A stretch of 64,000 nucleotides of DNA from Filobacillus milosensis (GCF_004402015.1 NZ_SOPW01000005.1:94247-158246); one strand, 5' to 3'; shown: positions 48,519 through 58,175, numbered from the stretch's first letter. Notes: generated by a model from the letters alone, not told the origin. Numbers and translations: made by a program.

Positions 48519-48966
48519 GTTTCAGGAAATGACACAGGATCAAGCTGATGAAATAGCTTTTAACTGGCATTACGATGGAGATTATTCGTTTTATGACATG
48601 GAAGCAGATGAAGAGGATTTAAATGAATTTATCAATCCATATGAGCGAAAAAATTATTATGCTGTTATACAAAATGACGACTTAATTGGATTTTTTAGTT
48701 TCAACAAACAAGGTGAATTCATTGATATAGGGTTAGGGATGCGACCGGACCTTACTGGAAGTGGTAATGGATTAGAATTTCTGCAGGCAGGCATGGATTT
48801 TGCAAAATCTACGTTTAACTCTAGTAAATTCAGTTTATCTGTTGCTACATTTAATCAACGCGCCATAAAGGTTTATGAGAAAACGGGTTTCAAACAGGTT
48901 AATACATTTATGCAAGAGACAAATGGTAGTACATATGAGTTTGTAAGGATGGAGTTAAATGGCTAA
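48508..48966 (+). CDS. GNAT acetyltransferase (RimI-like)
   Basis: A 152-residue GNAT protein: FQEMTQDQADEIAFNWHYDGDYSFYDM, acetyl-CoA loop region LTGSGNGLEFLQAGMDFA and FNQRAIKVYEKTGFKQV. The loop lacks the usual R/Q-G-x-G-x-G/A arginine but keeps the glycines (G-S-G-N-G). Substrate unknown. Overlaps the preceding gene; site CGGGTGA. Confidence 0.82.
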   Translation: MTYEFQEMTQDQADEIAFNWHYDGDYSFYDMEADEEDLNEFINPYERKNYYAVIQNDDLIGFFSFNKQGEFIDIGLGMRPDLTGSGNGLEFLQAGMDFAKSTFNSSKFSLSVATFNQRAIKVYEKTGFKQVNTFMQETNGSTYEFVRMELNG

Positions 48967-48980
48967 ATGGTAGGGGGCTT

Positions 48981-49694
48981 ATGATGAACGTTTTAGATGT
49001 TGAGATCTTTGATGCAGGTTATGGAAAAAATGAAATTATAATAAAGGAAATTTTCTTTAGTATTCAATCAGGTGAATTAGTAGGATTAATAGGACCAAAT
49101 GGCGCGGGCAAGAGCACAACCATTAAGGCAACTCTAGGGACACTTGATCACATAAATGGTTCAGTACAATTTGGTGACGAAAAGATGCGCTATTCTTATA
49201 TCCCGGAACAACCTGTTTTTTATGAAGAGTTAACATTATGGGAACATATTCAATTTACGGCCTCAATTTGTGAACTAGATGAAACCACATTGAATAATAG
49301 GGTTAAGCCTCTTCTTGAAATGTTTCGATTAGATCAAGTCATCCATCAATTACCTAGTACATTTTCTAAAGGCATGCAGCAGAAGCTTATGATCGTTTTA
49401 GCTTTTCTTACTCAACCACAGTTGTACATTATTGACGAACCATTCATAGGGCTGGATCCAAAGGCAATGAATGACTTCTTAAAGTTGCTAGAGAAAGAAC
49501 AAGAACAAGGGGCGGCCGTATTAATGTCGACTCACATGCTTGATACGGCAGAACGAATTTGTGATCGGTTTATTTTATTGTCTGGTGGACAAATAATTGC
49601 TCAAGGGACGTTAGAGGATATTAGAGAAACAGCTCAATTAGAAAGTGCCAATTTATTTGATAGTTTTGAAGTATTGATGGAGCGATCGCTATGA
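48981..49694 (+). CDS. ABC transporter ATPase, YthP/EcsA-like
   Basis: A 237-residue ATPase with Walker A GPNGAGKST, signature FSKGMQQKLMIVLAF (K replacing the second G, as in EcsA), Walker B LYIIDEPFIGLD and switch MSTHMLD. Sequence order and the EQPVFYEELTLWEHI segment match the EcsA/YthP group. With the next gene it should form an ABC-2-like system of unknown substrate; EcsAB affects secretion and intramembrane proteolysis in Bacillus. Binding site TAGGGGG; two ATGs possible (48981, 48984). Confidence 0.85.
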   Translation: MMNVLDVEIFDAGYGKNEIIIKEIFFSIQSGELVGLIGPNGAGKSTTIKATLGTLDHINGSVQFGDEKMRYSYIPEQPVFYEELTLWEHIQFTASICELDETTLNNRVKPLLEMFRLDQVIHQLPSTFSKGMQQKLMIVLAFLTQPQLYIIDEPFIGLDPKAMNDFLKLLEKEQEQGAAVLMSTHMLDTAERICDRFILLSGGQIIAQGTLEDIRETAQLESANLFDSFEVLMERSL

Positions 49695-50917
49695 CTGGTA
49701 AAGATTTGTTTAGACTAAGGTTAAAACATCATCTTAAGTTTTTTCGTCGTTTGCAACGAGTTGCTATTGATTGGGCAGTCATAATCTATATAATCCTTCC
49801 GATACTCTTCGTATTTTTCCTGCATTATAATAGCTGGTGGTCGTTGGAAGCGGATTGGCTTCATAGTGTGAATGAGATAAATTTAGCTTTAGTTATTGGA
49901 TTTTTGTTATTGCTTGGCTTTCAACATTCGTTTCTACATCAAGCAGATGTGCTTTATCTGTGGCAGAAAAAAAGTTTAATTCGTAAGTTAATACGTTATC
50001 GATTACAGTACTATTTAGTCATATCCTTTATTCGAACCGTAATTTTAATTCTGATACTTTCACCTATATTACTTTTATATTTGGAATGGGGACCTATACA
50101 CATAGTTTTATTTGGTGGTGTAAGTTATTTACTGCATAATCTAGCGAACGCACTTATGAGAGACTTAAAAGTTTACCAATATAGGTGGACTCGTGCACTT
50201 TCATATGTTGGATTATATGCTGTTGGGAGTTCAGTATTATTCATATCTACAACCACCTTAGGATCGCTGTGTTCACTAATCCTTTTAGTCAGTATCAATA
50301 TCTTTTATTTGAATCTAGCTTCAAAACTTAAACCTAAGTTTTATAAAGAGATTGAGCTAGATGCTAATCAACGAAGCAAATTGACGCATATCATTCTGGC
50401 ACAATCAACCTATGTAGGCGCACCAGAGTTTTTAGCAGAATCGCCAAGTCGTACGAGGAAAAAACCCTGGCTCTTCCCTAACTCAAGAAAAATATTTAAT
50501 GGGTATTTGCCTGAAAGTGGGTATCGGGAAGTTTATTTTAAATCACTTTTAAGGAACAGAAACTGGGTTCTATTATATGTACAAATTATAGGAGTAGGGC
50601 TGTTTGGAATCCTAACATTTCCTAATGTGTTTAAGGTATTGTTTTGGGTTGGAATGTTAATGCTGACAGGTAATTTACTTAAAAGTTACTGGGGAAAGGT
50701 GATGACCCATCGTTTTATTGATTTATTTAATTGGAAGAAAATGAACATGCAACCCGTCGCTAAGCAATCATTTTTATTAGGAATGGCACCTGCATGGCTA
50801 ATTTTGAGTGTGGCATTAGGTTTTAAGACATTAGGTATTTGGGGAATTCTATTTATACCTTTGATTGGTTGTGTGTTATCACGCATAATCGTTCGATATA
50901 TCGTTTCAAAAATTTAA
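49691..50917 (+). CDS. ABC transporter permease, YthQ/EcsB-like
   Basis: A 408-residue membrane protein with about eight helices in two groups (about 25-190 and 300-405) separated by a cytoplasmic stretch of about 100 residues (LASKLKPKFYKEIELDANQRSKLTHIILAQSTY...). Length equals EcsB. Overlaps the ATPase gene by 4 bases (ATGA). Same operon; forms the membrane part of the pair. Confidence 0.82.
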   Translation: MTGKDLFRLRLKHHLKFFRRLQRVAIDWAVIIYIILPILFVFFLHYNSWWSLEADWLHSVNEINLALVIGFLLLLGFQHSFLHQADVLYLWQKKSLIRKLIRYRLQYYLVISFIRTVILILILSPILLLYLEWGPIHIVLFGGVSYLLHNLANALMRDLKVYQYRWTRALSYVGLYAVGSSVLFISTTTLGSLCSLILLVSINIFYLNLASKLKPKFYKEIELDANQRSKLTHIILAQSTYVGAPEFLAESPSRTRKKPWLFPNSRKIFNGYLPESGYREVYFKSLLRNRNWVLLYVQIIGVGLFGILTFPNVFKVLFWVGMLMLTGNLLKSYWGKVMTHRFIDLFNWKKMNMQPVAKQSFLLGMAPAWLILSVALGFKTLGIWGILFIPLIGCVLSRIIVRYIVSKI

Positions 50918-50938
50918 GTAAGAAGGAGAAAACATTAA

Positions 50939-51421
50939 ATGGATATACTTATATGGATTTTGATTATTACATTTTTTATTTTAAGCTTCGTGGGCATTAT
51001 ATTTCCAATCATTCCATCCGTTCTCGTACTTTGGCTTGGTTTTGTAACGTATCACTTTTTCATAGAGGGTGCTGATTTAACTTGGTTCTTTTATTCGATT
51101 ATGATTATTTTTACCGTGATTTTAATAGGTGCTGATATTATAGCCAATAGCTATTTTGTAAAAAAGTTTGGTGGATCAAAGCGTGGAGAACAGATCGCAG
51201 CGGTTGCGGTGATCGTTGGCTCGTTTATTGTTCCGCCTTTTGGAATCCTTTTTGTACCATTTATCGCTGTATTTATTACTGAAATGATTCAGCAGCGAAC
51301 GTCTCAAGAAGCTTTGAAAGCATCGATTGGGTCGTTTGTTGGATTCCTAAGTGGTTCAGTAGCAAAAGTTGTGATTCAGCTCGCCATGATTATTTGGTTT
51401 TTCTTTACGATTTCATTTTAA
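50939..51421 (+). CDS. DUF456 membrane protein (YqgC-like)
   Basis: A 160-residue protein with four or five helices and the DUF456 patterns GIIFPIIPSVLVLWLGF and ADIIANSYFVKKFGGSKRGEQIAAVAVIVGSF. The glycine-rich second half repeats the first, like glycine-zipper proteins. Function unknown. Binding site AAGGAGA 10 bases before the ATG. Confidence 0.85.
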   Translation: MDILIWILIITFFILSFVGIIFPIIPSVLVLWLGFVTYHFFIEGADLTWFFYSIMIIFTVILIGADIIANSYFVKKFGGSKRGEQIAAVAVIVGSFIVPPFGILFVPFIAVFITEMIQQRTSQEALKASIGSFVGFLSGSVAKVVIQLAMIIWFFFTISF

Positions 51422-51456
51422 GGAAACGGGTATAGTTAAGGTAGGGAGTGAGATGT

Positions 51457-52659
51457 ATGAGTGCCTACCATATTATATTTTTCATACTAATAGGTTTTAT
51501 TGTGTTTGCTATAGATAGGAAAAAAGAATACTTTCCAGTACCAGTAATCCTATTATTAGTCGGAATTATATTATCGTTTATTCCTTATTTTTCTGATGTG
51601 AAGTTGACGGAAAAAATGATTTTCCATTGGTTTTTACCGGCATTATTATTTATTTCCGCATATCAATTTCCTTTAAGAGATCTTAAAAAATATTATCGTA
51701 CATTTATTATTTTAAGCACGGTGGGAATGCTTTTAACTGCCTTTGCCTTATCTGTGATGATTTATGGCCTGGTTGGAATCGGATTATCTATAAGTTTTCT
51801 ATCTGCTTTGTTGATTTCCTCAATTTTAACACCGACTGATCCAGTATCTGTCGTTAACATATTAAAAACTTCCACCAATAAAGACCAATTAGCTGATGTG
51901 GTCGAGGGGGAATCCATGCTCAATGATGGGACGAGTATTGTGCTATTTACTGTGGTAGCAGGGATATTTTCGCAGCAGAAAAGTTTCAGTGTACTGTCAT
52001 TTTTAGGAGAATTTCTTCTGGTTTCTTTAGGTGGCGTAGCTATTGGTGCGATTTTCGGGTTTATACTTAGTAAAATCATATTTTGGTTAAATCATCGTGA
52101 ATATCAGGTTATGGTTAGTATCGTATTAGCGTATGGAAGCTTTTTATTGGCTGAGCACTTTGGAGTATCAGGTGTGTTAGCAACAGTGGTAGCTGGGTTC
52201 ATGTTGTCGTATGAGATTAAAAATTATTCAGAACAAGACCAATATCGAGATTATCTGGATGGATTCTGGCAAAATATCAATCCAGTCATTATTTCGATTC
52301 TGTTTATAGTGATGGGGATTGAAGCGTTTAATCTAATTAAAATAGAACACTTTGGCTGGATGGTTGCGATTTTTGTATTATCTTTAATCGCGCGTGAACT
52401 TGTCCTATTAATCATTTTTAAAGTTGTGCCAAATCTTAAGAAAAACTTCAAATCTAAGGATGTTCATTTAATTACATGGTCCGGAATCAAAGGAACAGTG
52501 TCTGTTGCGTTATTACTCATGTTTAAAGACAAGTATTCTGGATCAGATCATGAGCTTATTCTATCGTTAACTATAGGAGCTATTATTTTGTCCATGATCA
52601 TTCAAAGTTTATCTATTTATCCTCTTACTCAAAAAGAATATAAAGGGAGTAACGAATGA
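51457..52659 (+). CDS. CPA1-family Na+(K+)/H+ antiporter
   Basis: A 400-residue antiporter with about 12 helices. The ion-binding helix pair is visible: LTPTDPVSVVN followed by VEGESMLNDGTSIVLF (the paired Asp residues of the ND-type CPA1 site). It exchanges Na+ or K+ for H+ and supports pH and salt tolerance, in line with a halophilic host. The ATG at 51457 is 8 bases behind AGGGAG. No C-terminal TrkA-like domain, so it is short for the family. Overlaps the next gene. Confidence 0.9.
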   Translation: MSAYHIIFFILIGFIVFAIDRKKEYFPVPVILLLVGIILSFIPYFSDVKLTEKMIFHWFLPALLFISAYQFPLRDLKKYYRTFIILSTVGMLLTAFALSVMIYGLVGIGLSISFLSALLISSILTPTDPVSVVNILKTSTNKDQLADVVEGESMLNDGTSIVLFTVVAGIFSQQKSFSVLSFLGEFLLVSLGGVAIGAIFGFILSKIIFWLNHREYQVMVSIVLAYGSFLLAEHFGVSGVLATVVAGFMLSYEIKNYSEQDQYRDYLDGFWQNINPVIISILFIVMGIEAFNLIKIEHFGWMVAIFVLSLIARELVLLIIFKVVPNLKKNFKSKDVHLITWSGIKGTVSVALLLMFKDKYSGSDHELILSLTIGAIILSMIIQSLSIYPLTQKEYKGSNE

Positions 52660-53123
52660 AGAATTTAACAAGACCATTCTTATATATTGTTTTTGGTTTT
52701 TATATCATAATGTTGACGCAACGGGTTTTGTTTAAATATCAAATAAATATGATGGTGGAGAGATTCGGTGATTTTGATTTGGCTCTTCATTTCAGTAATT
52801 TTGTTCCATTCGACACGATCTATTTTTATTTATTTGAAGCGGAAGTGCATATAAATACCATTATCTCAAATCTAGCAGGTAATATAATTGGTTTTATTCC
52901 ATTTGGTATCTTGGTGCCATTAGTTTTTAATAGCTTCAGAAACTTAAAGAAAACAGTGTTAGCTGCTTTTTGTCTTAGTTTTACCTATGAATGCCTACAG
53001 TTTTTATTTGTAATTGGTAGTTTTGATGTCGATGATTTGATTTTAAATACTTTAGGAGGATTAATTGGTTACCTGTTAGTCAAAACATCAATAGCAAAAG
53101 TGAATTTTTTTGAAACCTTATAG
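52656..53123 (+). CDS. VanZ-like membrane protein
   Basis: A 155-residue VanZ-family protein with four helices and the typical NFVPFDTIYFY..., NLAGNIIGFIPFGILVPLVF and FDVDDLILNTLGGLIGYLL. VanZ members lower teicoplanin binding; most Bacillus homologues are of unknown role, some act on lipid carriers. Overlaps the antiporter gene by 4 bases. Confidence 0.88.
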   Translation: MKNLTRPFLYIVFGFYIIMLTQRVLFKYQINMMVERFGDFDLALHFSNFVPFDTIYFYLFEAEVHINTIISNLAGNIIGFIPFGILVPLVFNSFRNLKKTVLAAFCLSFTYECLQFLFVIGSFDVDDLILNTLGGLIGYLLVKTSIAKVNFFETL

Positions 53124-53171
53124 TCATCTATTTCGTTATTGTTAGTAAATAACATTGAAAGGGACTATAGT

Positions 53172-54470
53172 ATGCGAAAAATAGTAGTGGGGTTATTGCT
53201 GTTAATGGTTATAATGTTAGTGGCTTGTTTGGACAAAGAAAAGGAAAGCGAAAGTTCTGAAAAAAAATTTCAAATAGAAGGCGTGTGGAACGGAGCCATA
53301 GAAGTTCCTAATACACCACTAAATATTATTATTAAGTTTAAAAATGATAATGAATTGAGCGGCAGTATTAGTATTCCAGTTCAAAACTTGATGGATTTCT
53401 CTTTATCTGAGATTCAGTTGGATGAAGAATATGTTTCTTTTGAAATGGATTTATCAGGACAAGAAATAGCTTTTGACGGTTCGTTTAAAAATGAGGACCG
53501 GATTGAAGGGACATTTACACAACAAGGTCAATCATTTTCTTTTTACTTAGATCGTGGTCAAGTTGCAGAACAACCAGATGAGAGAGATGAAACAAACTTT
53601 TTAACTGTAGAAACGAAAAACGGTGAGTTAAAAGGTGAATTATTAATTCCTGAAGGGGAAGGGCCTTACCCAGTTGCATTAATTATTCCTGGATCAGGGC
53701 CAACCAATCGAAATGGTAATTCAGCAACAATGCCAGGTGAAAATAATAGTCTGAAGATGTTAGCTGAAGAGTTAGCAAATTTAGGAATAGCTTCCGTTCG
53801 CTATAGTAAACGTGGAGCGGGTGAGAATCAGGCGGCCGTTATTCCAAATGAAGAAATCAGGTTTGAGGATTTCGTTAATGATGCTAAGGCGTGGCTAAAC
53901 AAATTAAAGGATAATGACAGCTTTTCTGAGGTATACGTGATGGGTCATAGCCAGGGTTCATTAGTTGGGATGCTGGCAATTCAAGAAGTTGGAGCAGATC
54001 GTTTTGTTTCTTTATCTGGTGCAGGTCAACCAATTGATCAAGTTATGCTTGATCAATTGGAAGAGCAACTTAACCAAGAGTTATTAGAAGAATCTAAGAA
54101 AATTTTTGAGCAGTTAAAGCAAGGTAACGTGGTTGAAGATGTGAGTCCTAAACTTCAAAATTTATTCTCACCAAGTATACAGCCATTCTTGATGTCTTGG
54201 ATGAAATATAACCCCAAAAAAGTAATTTCTGAATTGGAATTACCAATTTTGGTAGTGCAAGGTGAACATGATTTACAAGTTTCAGTTAAAGAAGCTTCAC
54301 ACTTAACTGCAGCTCAACCGAATGCAAAACTACTGAAGGTTGAGGAAATGAATCACGTGCTGAAAGAGTCACCAAAAGATCGAGTAGGTAATTTGCAAAC
54401 CTATTCTAACCCGAATTTACCTCTGGCTGAAGGGTTAGTAAAAGGGATTTCTGAATTTTTGACTGAATAA
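53172..54470 (+). CDS. alpha/beta hydrolase lipoprotein
   Basis: A 432-residue lipoprotein precursor with lipobox LVAC (Cys18). The first ~120 mature residues form a beta-rich DUF3887/lipocalin-like domain (VWNGAIEVPNTPLNIIIKF). The hydrolase domain has the oxyanion strand IIPGSGPTNRNGN, the nucleophile elbow MGHSQGS, Asp in VVQGEHDLQV and His in EMNHVLK. It should be an extracellular serine esterase of the YqiA/BaeA-like class. The ATG at 53172 follows AAAGGGAC; the upstream frame has none. Ends 1 base before the convergent DUF488 gene, with no terminator between. Confidence 0.87.
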   Translation: MRKIVVGLLLLMVIMLVACLDKEKESESSEKKFQIEGVWNGAIEVPNTPLNIIIKFKNDNELSGSISIPVQNLMDFSLSEIQLDEEYVSFEMDLSGQEIAFDGSFKNEDRIEGTFTQQGQSFSFYLDRGQVAEQPDERDETNFLTVETKNGELKGELLIPEGEGPYPVALIIPGSGPTNRNGNSATMPGENNSLKMLAEELANLGIASVRYSKRGAGENQAAVIPNEEIRFEDFVNDAKAWLNKLKDNDSFSEVYVMGHSQGSLVGMLAIQEVGADRFVSLSGAGQPIDQVMLDQLEEQLNQELLEESKKIFEQLKQGNVVEDVSPKLQNLFSPSIQPFLMSWMKYNPKKVISELELPILVVQGEHDLQVSVKEASHLTAAQPNAKLLKVEEMNHVLKESPKDRVGNLQTYSNPNLPLAEGLVKGISEFLTE

Positions 54471-54471
54471 T

Positions 54472-54828
54472 TTATTCCTTCTCTATTAATTTTTTTAGAA
54501 CTTGCGCGTGATTATACTTCTCTTCTTTGGCAGCAAAAAGTAAAGTCAAGTTTCCTTTAGATGACCATTTAATAAGTTGATCAAGAGCATCTTTTTGCTC
54601 TTGATTTTCTTTTATTTCTTTCTTGTATTTTTTCTTGAATTCATTAAATTTATCTGGATCGTGATCGAACCACTTACGCAATTCTGAACTTGGTGCGACT
54701 TCTTTCAACCACTCATCTAGCTGCGCTTTTTCCTTAGAGACGCCCCTTGGCCACACCCGGTCTATCAATACCCTTTTTCCATCATTTTTTGAAGCGTCCT
54801 CATAGATTCTTTTAATTTTTACTGACAT
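54472..54828 (-). CDS. DUF488 protein (YeaO-like)
   Basis: A 118-residue DUF488 protein: IKRIYEDASKNDGKRVLIDRVWPRGVSKEKAQLDEWLKEVAPSSELRKWFDHDPDKFNEF, a perfect match to the YeaO family pattern, for which a nuclease-like or DNA-binding role has been suggested but not shown. ATG 54828 behind GAGGTGAT. Convergent with the esterase gene. Confidence 0.88.
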   Translation of the reverse strand: MSVKIKRIYEDASKNDGKRVLIDRVWPRGVSKEKAQLDEWLKEVAPSSELRKWFDHDPDKFNEFKKKYKKEIKENQEQKDALDQLIKWSSKGNLTLLFAAKEEKYNHAQVLKKLIEKE

Positions 54829-54937
54829 CTGAAATCACCTCTTCTATTAAAATACCCATTTAGTAACTAATTAAAAATGGAAAAAGTTAGATTTATCCAA
54901 ATTTTTGTAAAATTTTTGTCGAATACCTTCCATTCTG

Positions 54938-54990
54938 TTAAAAAAGTGGTATAGTTTTTATATAATTATCGTTATATTTTTTATAACGAT
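54938..54990 (+). promoter_or_regulatory. promoter with operator of the GAF-PAS-GGDEF gene
   Basis: A weak -35 (TTAAAA 54938-54943), 17 bases, TATAAT (54961-54966), then a perfect 9-bp inverted repeat ATCGTTATA/TATAACGAT (54968-54990) over the start of transcription, a typical repressor position. Confidence 0.65.
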
Positions 54991-55021
54991 ACAGCAAATT
55001 TTATTGTAGCGGGGGACCTAC

Positions 55022-56443
55022 ATGAACCAGCTAAATGTTCAACATTTTCTAAAAGAGCAAAGTAAAATAATAGAAATGCTAGCAATTGAGGACATGACTC
55101 TTAGAAACATATTAGAGAAACTAACTGAGACCATAGATTATGTGATGCCTAATATATATTCATCTTTCTGTGAATATAATGAGCAATTACATAGTCTTGA
55201 AAAACCAATTGGGCCTCAGTTACCAGAGTCCTATATAAAAGCTATGGACGGCTTAAAAGTTGGACCGCTTGCTGGTTCATGTGGTACTGCTGCGTACTAT
55301 AGAGAGCTAGTAATCGTTGAAAATATAATGGTCGACCCACGTTGGGAAGATTATAAAGAAATTGCTCAAGCAAACGGCTTACACGCTTGTTGGTCTATTC
55401 CTGTCATTTCTGCAAATGATGAGTTGTTTGGTACGTTGGCTTTTCATTCAAAAGAAAGTCGTAAACCATCTGAGGATGAGTTAGAATTCCTTAAGCAGTT
55501 TGGTAATCTGGCAGCTGTCATTATCGATAAAAGGCGTTCAGAAGATGAGTTAAAGCTGGCTAATCGAGTCATTGAGAATAGTCCGGCCGTCATTTTTCGA
55601 TGGCAAGCTAAAAAAGGCTGGCCGATAGATTATGTATCAAACAATGTTAATCAATTTGGATATACACCTGCGATGTTCATAAAAGATAATATTGATTTTT
55701 CTATGGTTATTCATCCAAATGATTTACCTCGAGTTGAGGCGGAAGTTGAAGAATATTTAGAGAATCATGTGGATCAATATAAACAAGAGTACCGATTAAT
55801 TACTGCAGACGGTAAGGTACGTTGGATAGACGATCGAACGACTGTGACACGTGATGATTATGGAAATCTGTTATATATTGAAGGTGTGCTAATAGATATT
55901 ACAGAACGAAAAGAAGCTGAGCAGAAGGTTTTCTATTTAGCTAATAATGATCCATTAACAGGCATTCCAAATCGTAGATATTTTAAAAAAGAATTAGAGA
56001 AGAGCATCGAGCAGCTTAGTGGAAAAGATAAATTAGCGGTTTTATATCTTGATTGTGATAATTTCAAACAGATTAATGATGATTTAGGACATGATGCAGG
56101 TGATGAATTTTTGCAACATCTGTCTAAACGTCTTCACAACAGTTTGCGCAATGATGATTTAATTGCTCGTATTGGTGGAGATGAATTCAATGTGCTAATC
56201 AACGGAATTAGCATTGAAGATGATGTCATAAAAGTTGCAGAGCGATTAATTAGAACATCTGCTGAACCCTGGGAGGTTCGTGGCAAAATCTATCATGTGA
56301 CATTAAGTATTGGTGTCGCTATTGCACCTGATGATGGAATTAAAGTGGATGATTTAATTAGAAAAGCTGACCGTGCATTGTATCAAGCAAAAAATTCAGG
56401 TAAAAATAAATTGATGTGGTATGTACCAGAAATTAGTATATAA
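55022..56443 (+). CDS. soluble GAF-PAS-GGDEF diguanylate cyclase
   Basis: A 473-residue cytoplasmic sensor: GAF domain (about 20-170, GSCGTAAYYRELVIVENIMVDPRWEDY), PAS with PAC extension (about 185-305, WIDDRTTVTRDDYGNLLYIEGVLIDITERK) and GGDEF (about 315-465). G385-G-D-E-F389 is intact and the inhibitory RxxD (376-379) is in place, unlike in the other cyclase at 4.7-6.5 kb. So it should make cyclic di-GMP with product inhibition, responding to a ligand of GAF or PAS. Starts with ATG after AGCGGGGG. Confidence 0.92.
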   Translation: MNQLNVQHFLKEQSKIIEMLAIEDMTLRNILEKLTETIDYVMPNIYSSFCEYNEQLHSLEKPIGPQLPESYIKAMDGLKVGPLAGSCGTAAYYRELVIVENIMVDPRWEDYKEIAQANGLHACWSIPVISANDELFGTLAFHSKESRKPSEDELEFLKQFGNLAAVIIDKRRSEDELKLANRVIENSPAVIFRWQAKKGWPIDYVSNNVNQFGYTPAMFIKDNIDFSMVIHPNDLPRVEAEVEEYLENHVDQYKQEYRLITADGKVRWIDDRTTVTRDDYGNLLYIEGVLIDITERKEAEQKVFYLANNDPLTGIPNRRYFKKELEKSIEQLSGKDKLAVLYLDCDNFKQINDDLGHDAGDEFLQHLSKRLHNSLRNDDLIARIGGDEFNVLINGISIEDDVIKVAERLIRTSAEPWEVRGKIYHVTLSIGVAIAPDDGIKVDDLIRKADRALYQAKNSGKNKLMWYVPEISI

Positions 56444-56472
56444 AATGCTGCTATTTAGTGGCATTTTTTTAT
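56440..56472 (+). terminator. terminator of the GAF-PAS-GGDEF gene
   Basis: AAATGC pairs with GCATTT across a 12-base loop, followed by more T. Short stem, moderate confidence. Confidence 0.6.
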
Positions 56473-56514
56473 GTTATTATTTAATAACAATTAATGAATT
56501 GGGTGGTGTGATTA

Positions 56515-57105
56515 ATGACTTTAATCGGTGTGGTTCGTCATGGGATTACAGATTGGAATGTAGCTGGACGAGCACAAGGAAGTTCTGATATTCCTTTAAA
56601 TGAGCAAGGGTTAGTGGATGCCGCTAAATTAGCAGCACGACTGAAAGAAGAAGATTGGGATGTCATTTATTCCAGTGACCTAAAGCGTGCTAGACAGACT
56701 GCGAATGTTATTGCTGAACAAATTGGAGCAAAGGTTATTGAAGATACTCGAATTCGTGAAGCTAGTGGTGGTCTGATTGAAGGAACAACAAAAGCAGAAC
56801 GCATTGAAAAATGGGGAGAAAACTGGCGTCAGATGGATTTAGGTATTGAAAGTTATGACAGTGTAGTCAAGCGTGGAATGGAATTTCTCCAAGAAATAGT
56901 TGGAAAACACCCAGATGAGAATGTTTTGATTATTTCACATGGATCTTTTATAAGACAAGTATTAAATGCATTAGTTGAAGATGTGGAAGAGTATTTCCAT
57001 TTAGGGAATACATCCCTAACAAAACTTCAATACCTCGGTAAGGATTGGATGTTGGAGTTGTTTAACTGTACAGAGCATTTAGAGAGTAAAGATGAAGAAA
57101 ATTGA
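56515..57105 (+). CDS. histidine phosphatase, PhoE-like
   Basis: A 196-residue phosphoglycerate-mutase-like phosphatase with the catalytic VVRHGITDWN, AGRAQGSSDIPLNEQG, SSDLKRARQTA and the second His in ISHGSFIRQV. The canonical R-H-G is intact, unlike the paralogue at 32.5 kb. Substrate broad or unknown. Starts with ATG behind a GGTGGTG run. Confidence 0.88.
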   Translation: MTLIGVVRHGITDWNVAGRAQGSSDIPLNEQGLVDAAKLAARLKEEDWDVIYSSDLKRARQTANVIAEQIGAKVIEDTRIREASGGLIEGTTKAERIEKWGENWRQMDLGIESYDSVVKRGMEFLQEIVGKHPDENVLIISHGSFIRQVLNALVEDVEEYFHLGNTSLTKLQYLGKDWMLELFNCTEHLESKDEEN

Positions 57106-57264
57106 AAAAAGGTTTCAAGACCGAAATTAAAAGGAAATATGAGTGTAATTAATATATAGATTCAAGTTTCTATTGCTAAATTTTAACTTCTTAATTCTAT
57201 TCGACAAGATTTTATGTTAGAATAATACAAAAGTCGGAATAATTAGAATTGTGGAGGATTAAGA

Positions 57265-57492
57265 ATGAGGTTCTTTTCTCGATTTCTCATTACCGTTGGT
57301 GTATTGATTGTAGTAGGTGGCGTAATTGCGTTACTCTTTCAACCACCTAATATGACTAATTGGCAACAAACGGTTACATATGTTTTGTTTCAATCCTCAG
57401 CAAGAGTCGCATGGGTCTTTGGTGGTATATCCCTGTTAATAGGTGGGATGTTAGCTAAGAAGGCCAAAAAGAAAGGTCGTATATTCTATTAA
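57265..57492 (+). CDS. small two-TM membrane protein
   Basis: A 75-residue protein with helices at about 6-26 and 47-63 and a basic tail (KKAKKKGR). Strong site GGAGG before the ATG and a strong terminator after it. Family not recognised. Confidence 0.7.
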   Translation: MRFFSRFLITVGVLIVVGGVIALLFQPPNMTNWQQTVTYVLFQSSARVAWVFGGISLLIGGMLAKKAKKKGRIFY

Positions 57493-57535
57493 AAAAACTT
57501 CCATGGAGCGTATGTTCTCACATGGAAGTTTTTTT
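57489..57535 (+). terminator. strong bidirectional terminator
   Basis: AAAAAACTTCCATG pairs with CATGGAAGTTTTTT around a 16-base loop. Confidence 0.92.
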
Positions 57536-57593
57536 GCACATCTTGATTAGAGGTTATAAGACCTTGGCAATAAGCCAAGTTTTTTAAAAGGGA

Positions 57594-58175
57594 CTATTTT
57601 TCAACTTGAACGAATGATTCCGCGATTTCAACAAGTTCTTCTTTTGAAATGCTTAATTCACGAGTATCAGGGTCTGCCCCTGCATATAAAGAGTAGAATT
57701 TATTAACGTCCTGGAACTCCAATAATCGAGATTCTTTTGTTTCTTCGAATCCATATTCGACACCATTAATGGTTTCAGGGTTTTTAAGTTCGATATCCTC
57801 AGAAACTTCGCCATAAACTTCAACTTCAACTGCCCCTCCACCATTTTTAGGAATATACAAGACACTGTATCGATATGTTGATTTTTCAGGATTGTTTAAC
57901 ATTTGTGCTTCAGCCTCACCAACTTTAAATGGTAATTCTGACGGTAACTTATATTCAAAAGGTGGTTGTTCTACTTGGTCTCTATTATCCGGTAAAATTG
58001 CTGTTTTTTCATCTGTGTTTTCATTGGATTTTTCTTCTTTATTAGATGGATCACCTGTGTTCTGTTCTTCATTCTTTTCATCTGATGATTGTTGATCTCC
58101 TTGGCTTTGAGTTGTTCCACATCCAATCAAGAGTGATATCAATAAAACGAATATGATTAAAATAAATTTTTTCAT
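57594..58175 (-). CDS. DUF4367-like lipoprotein, predicted ECF regulon member
   Basis: A 193-residue lipoprotein precursor with lipobox LIGC (Cys19), an acidic linker of about 40 residues and one domain (about 60-190) that repeats the pattern of the anti-sigma factor's extracellular part: ILPxNxxxVxxPPFEYKLPSELPF, ..., SKEELVEIAESFV. Its own upstream region has an ECF promoter identical in layout to that of the sigma operon. It may bind the same ligand or the anti-sigma factor itself; this is inference. Start ATG 58175. Confidence 0.8.
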   Translation of the reverse strand: MKKFILIIFVLLISLLIGCGTTQSQGDQQSSDEKNEEQNTGDPSNKEEKSNENTDEKTAILPDNRDQVEQPPFEYKLPSELPFKVGEAEAQMLNNPEKSTYRYSVLYIPKNGGGAVEVEVYGEVSEDIELKNPETINGVEYGFEETKESRLLEFQDVNKFYSLYAGADPDTRELSISKEELVEIAESFVQVEK

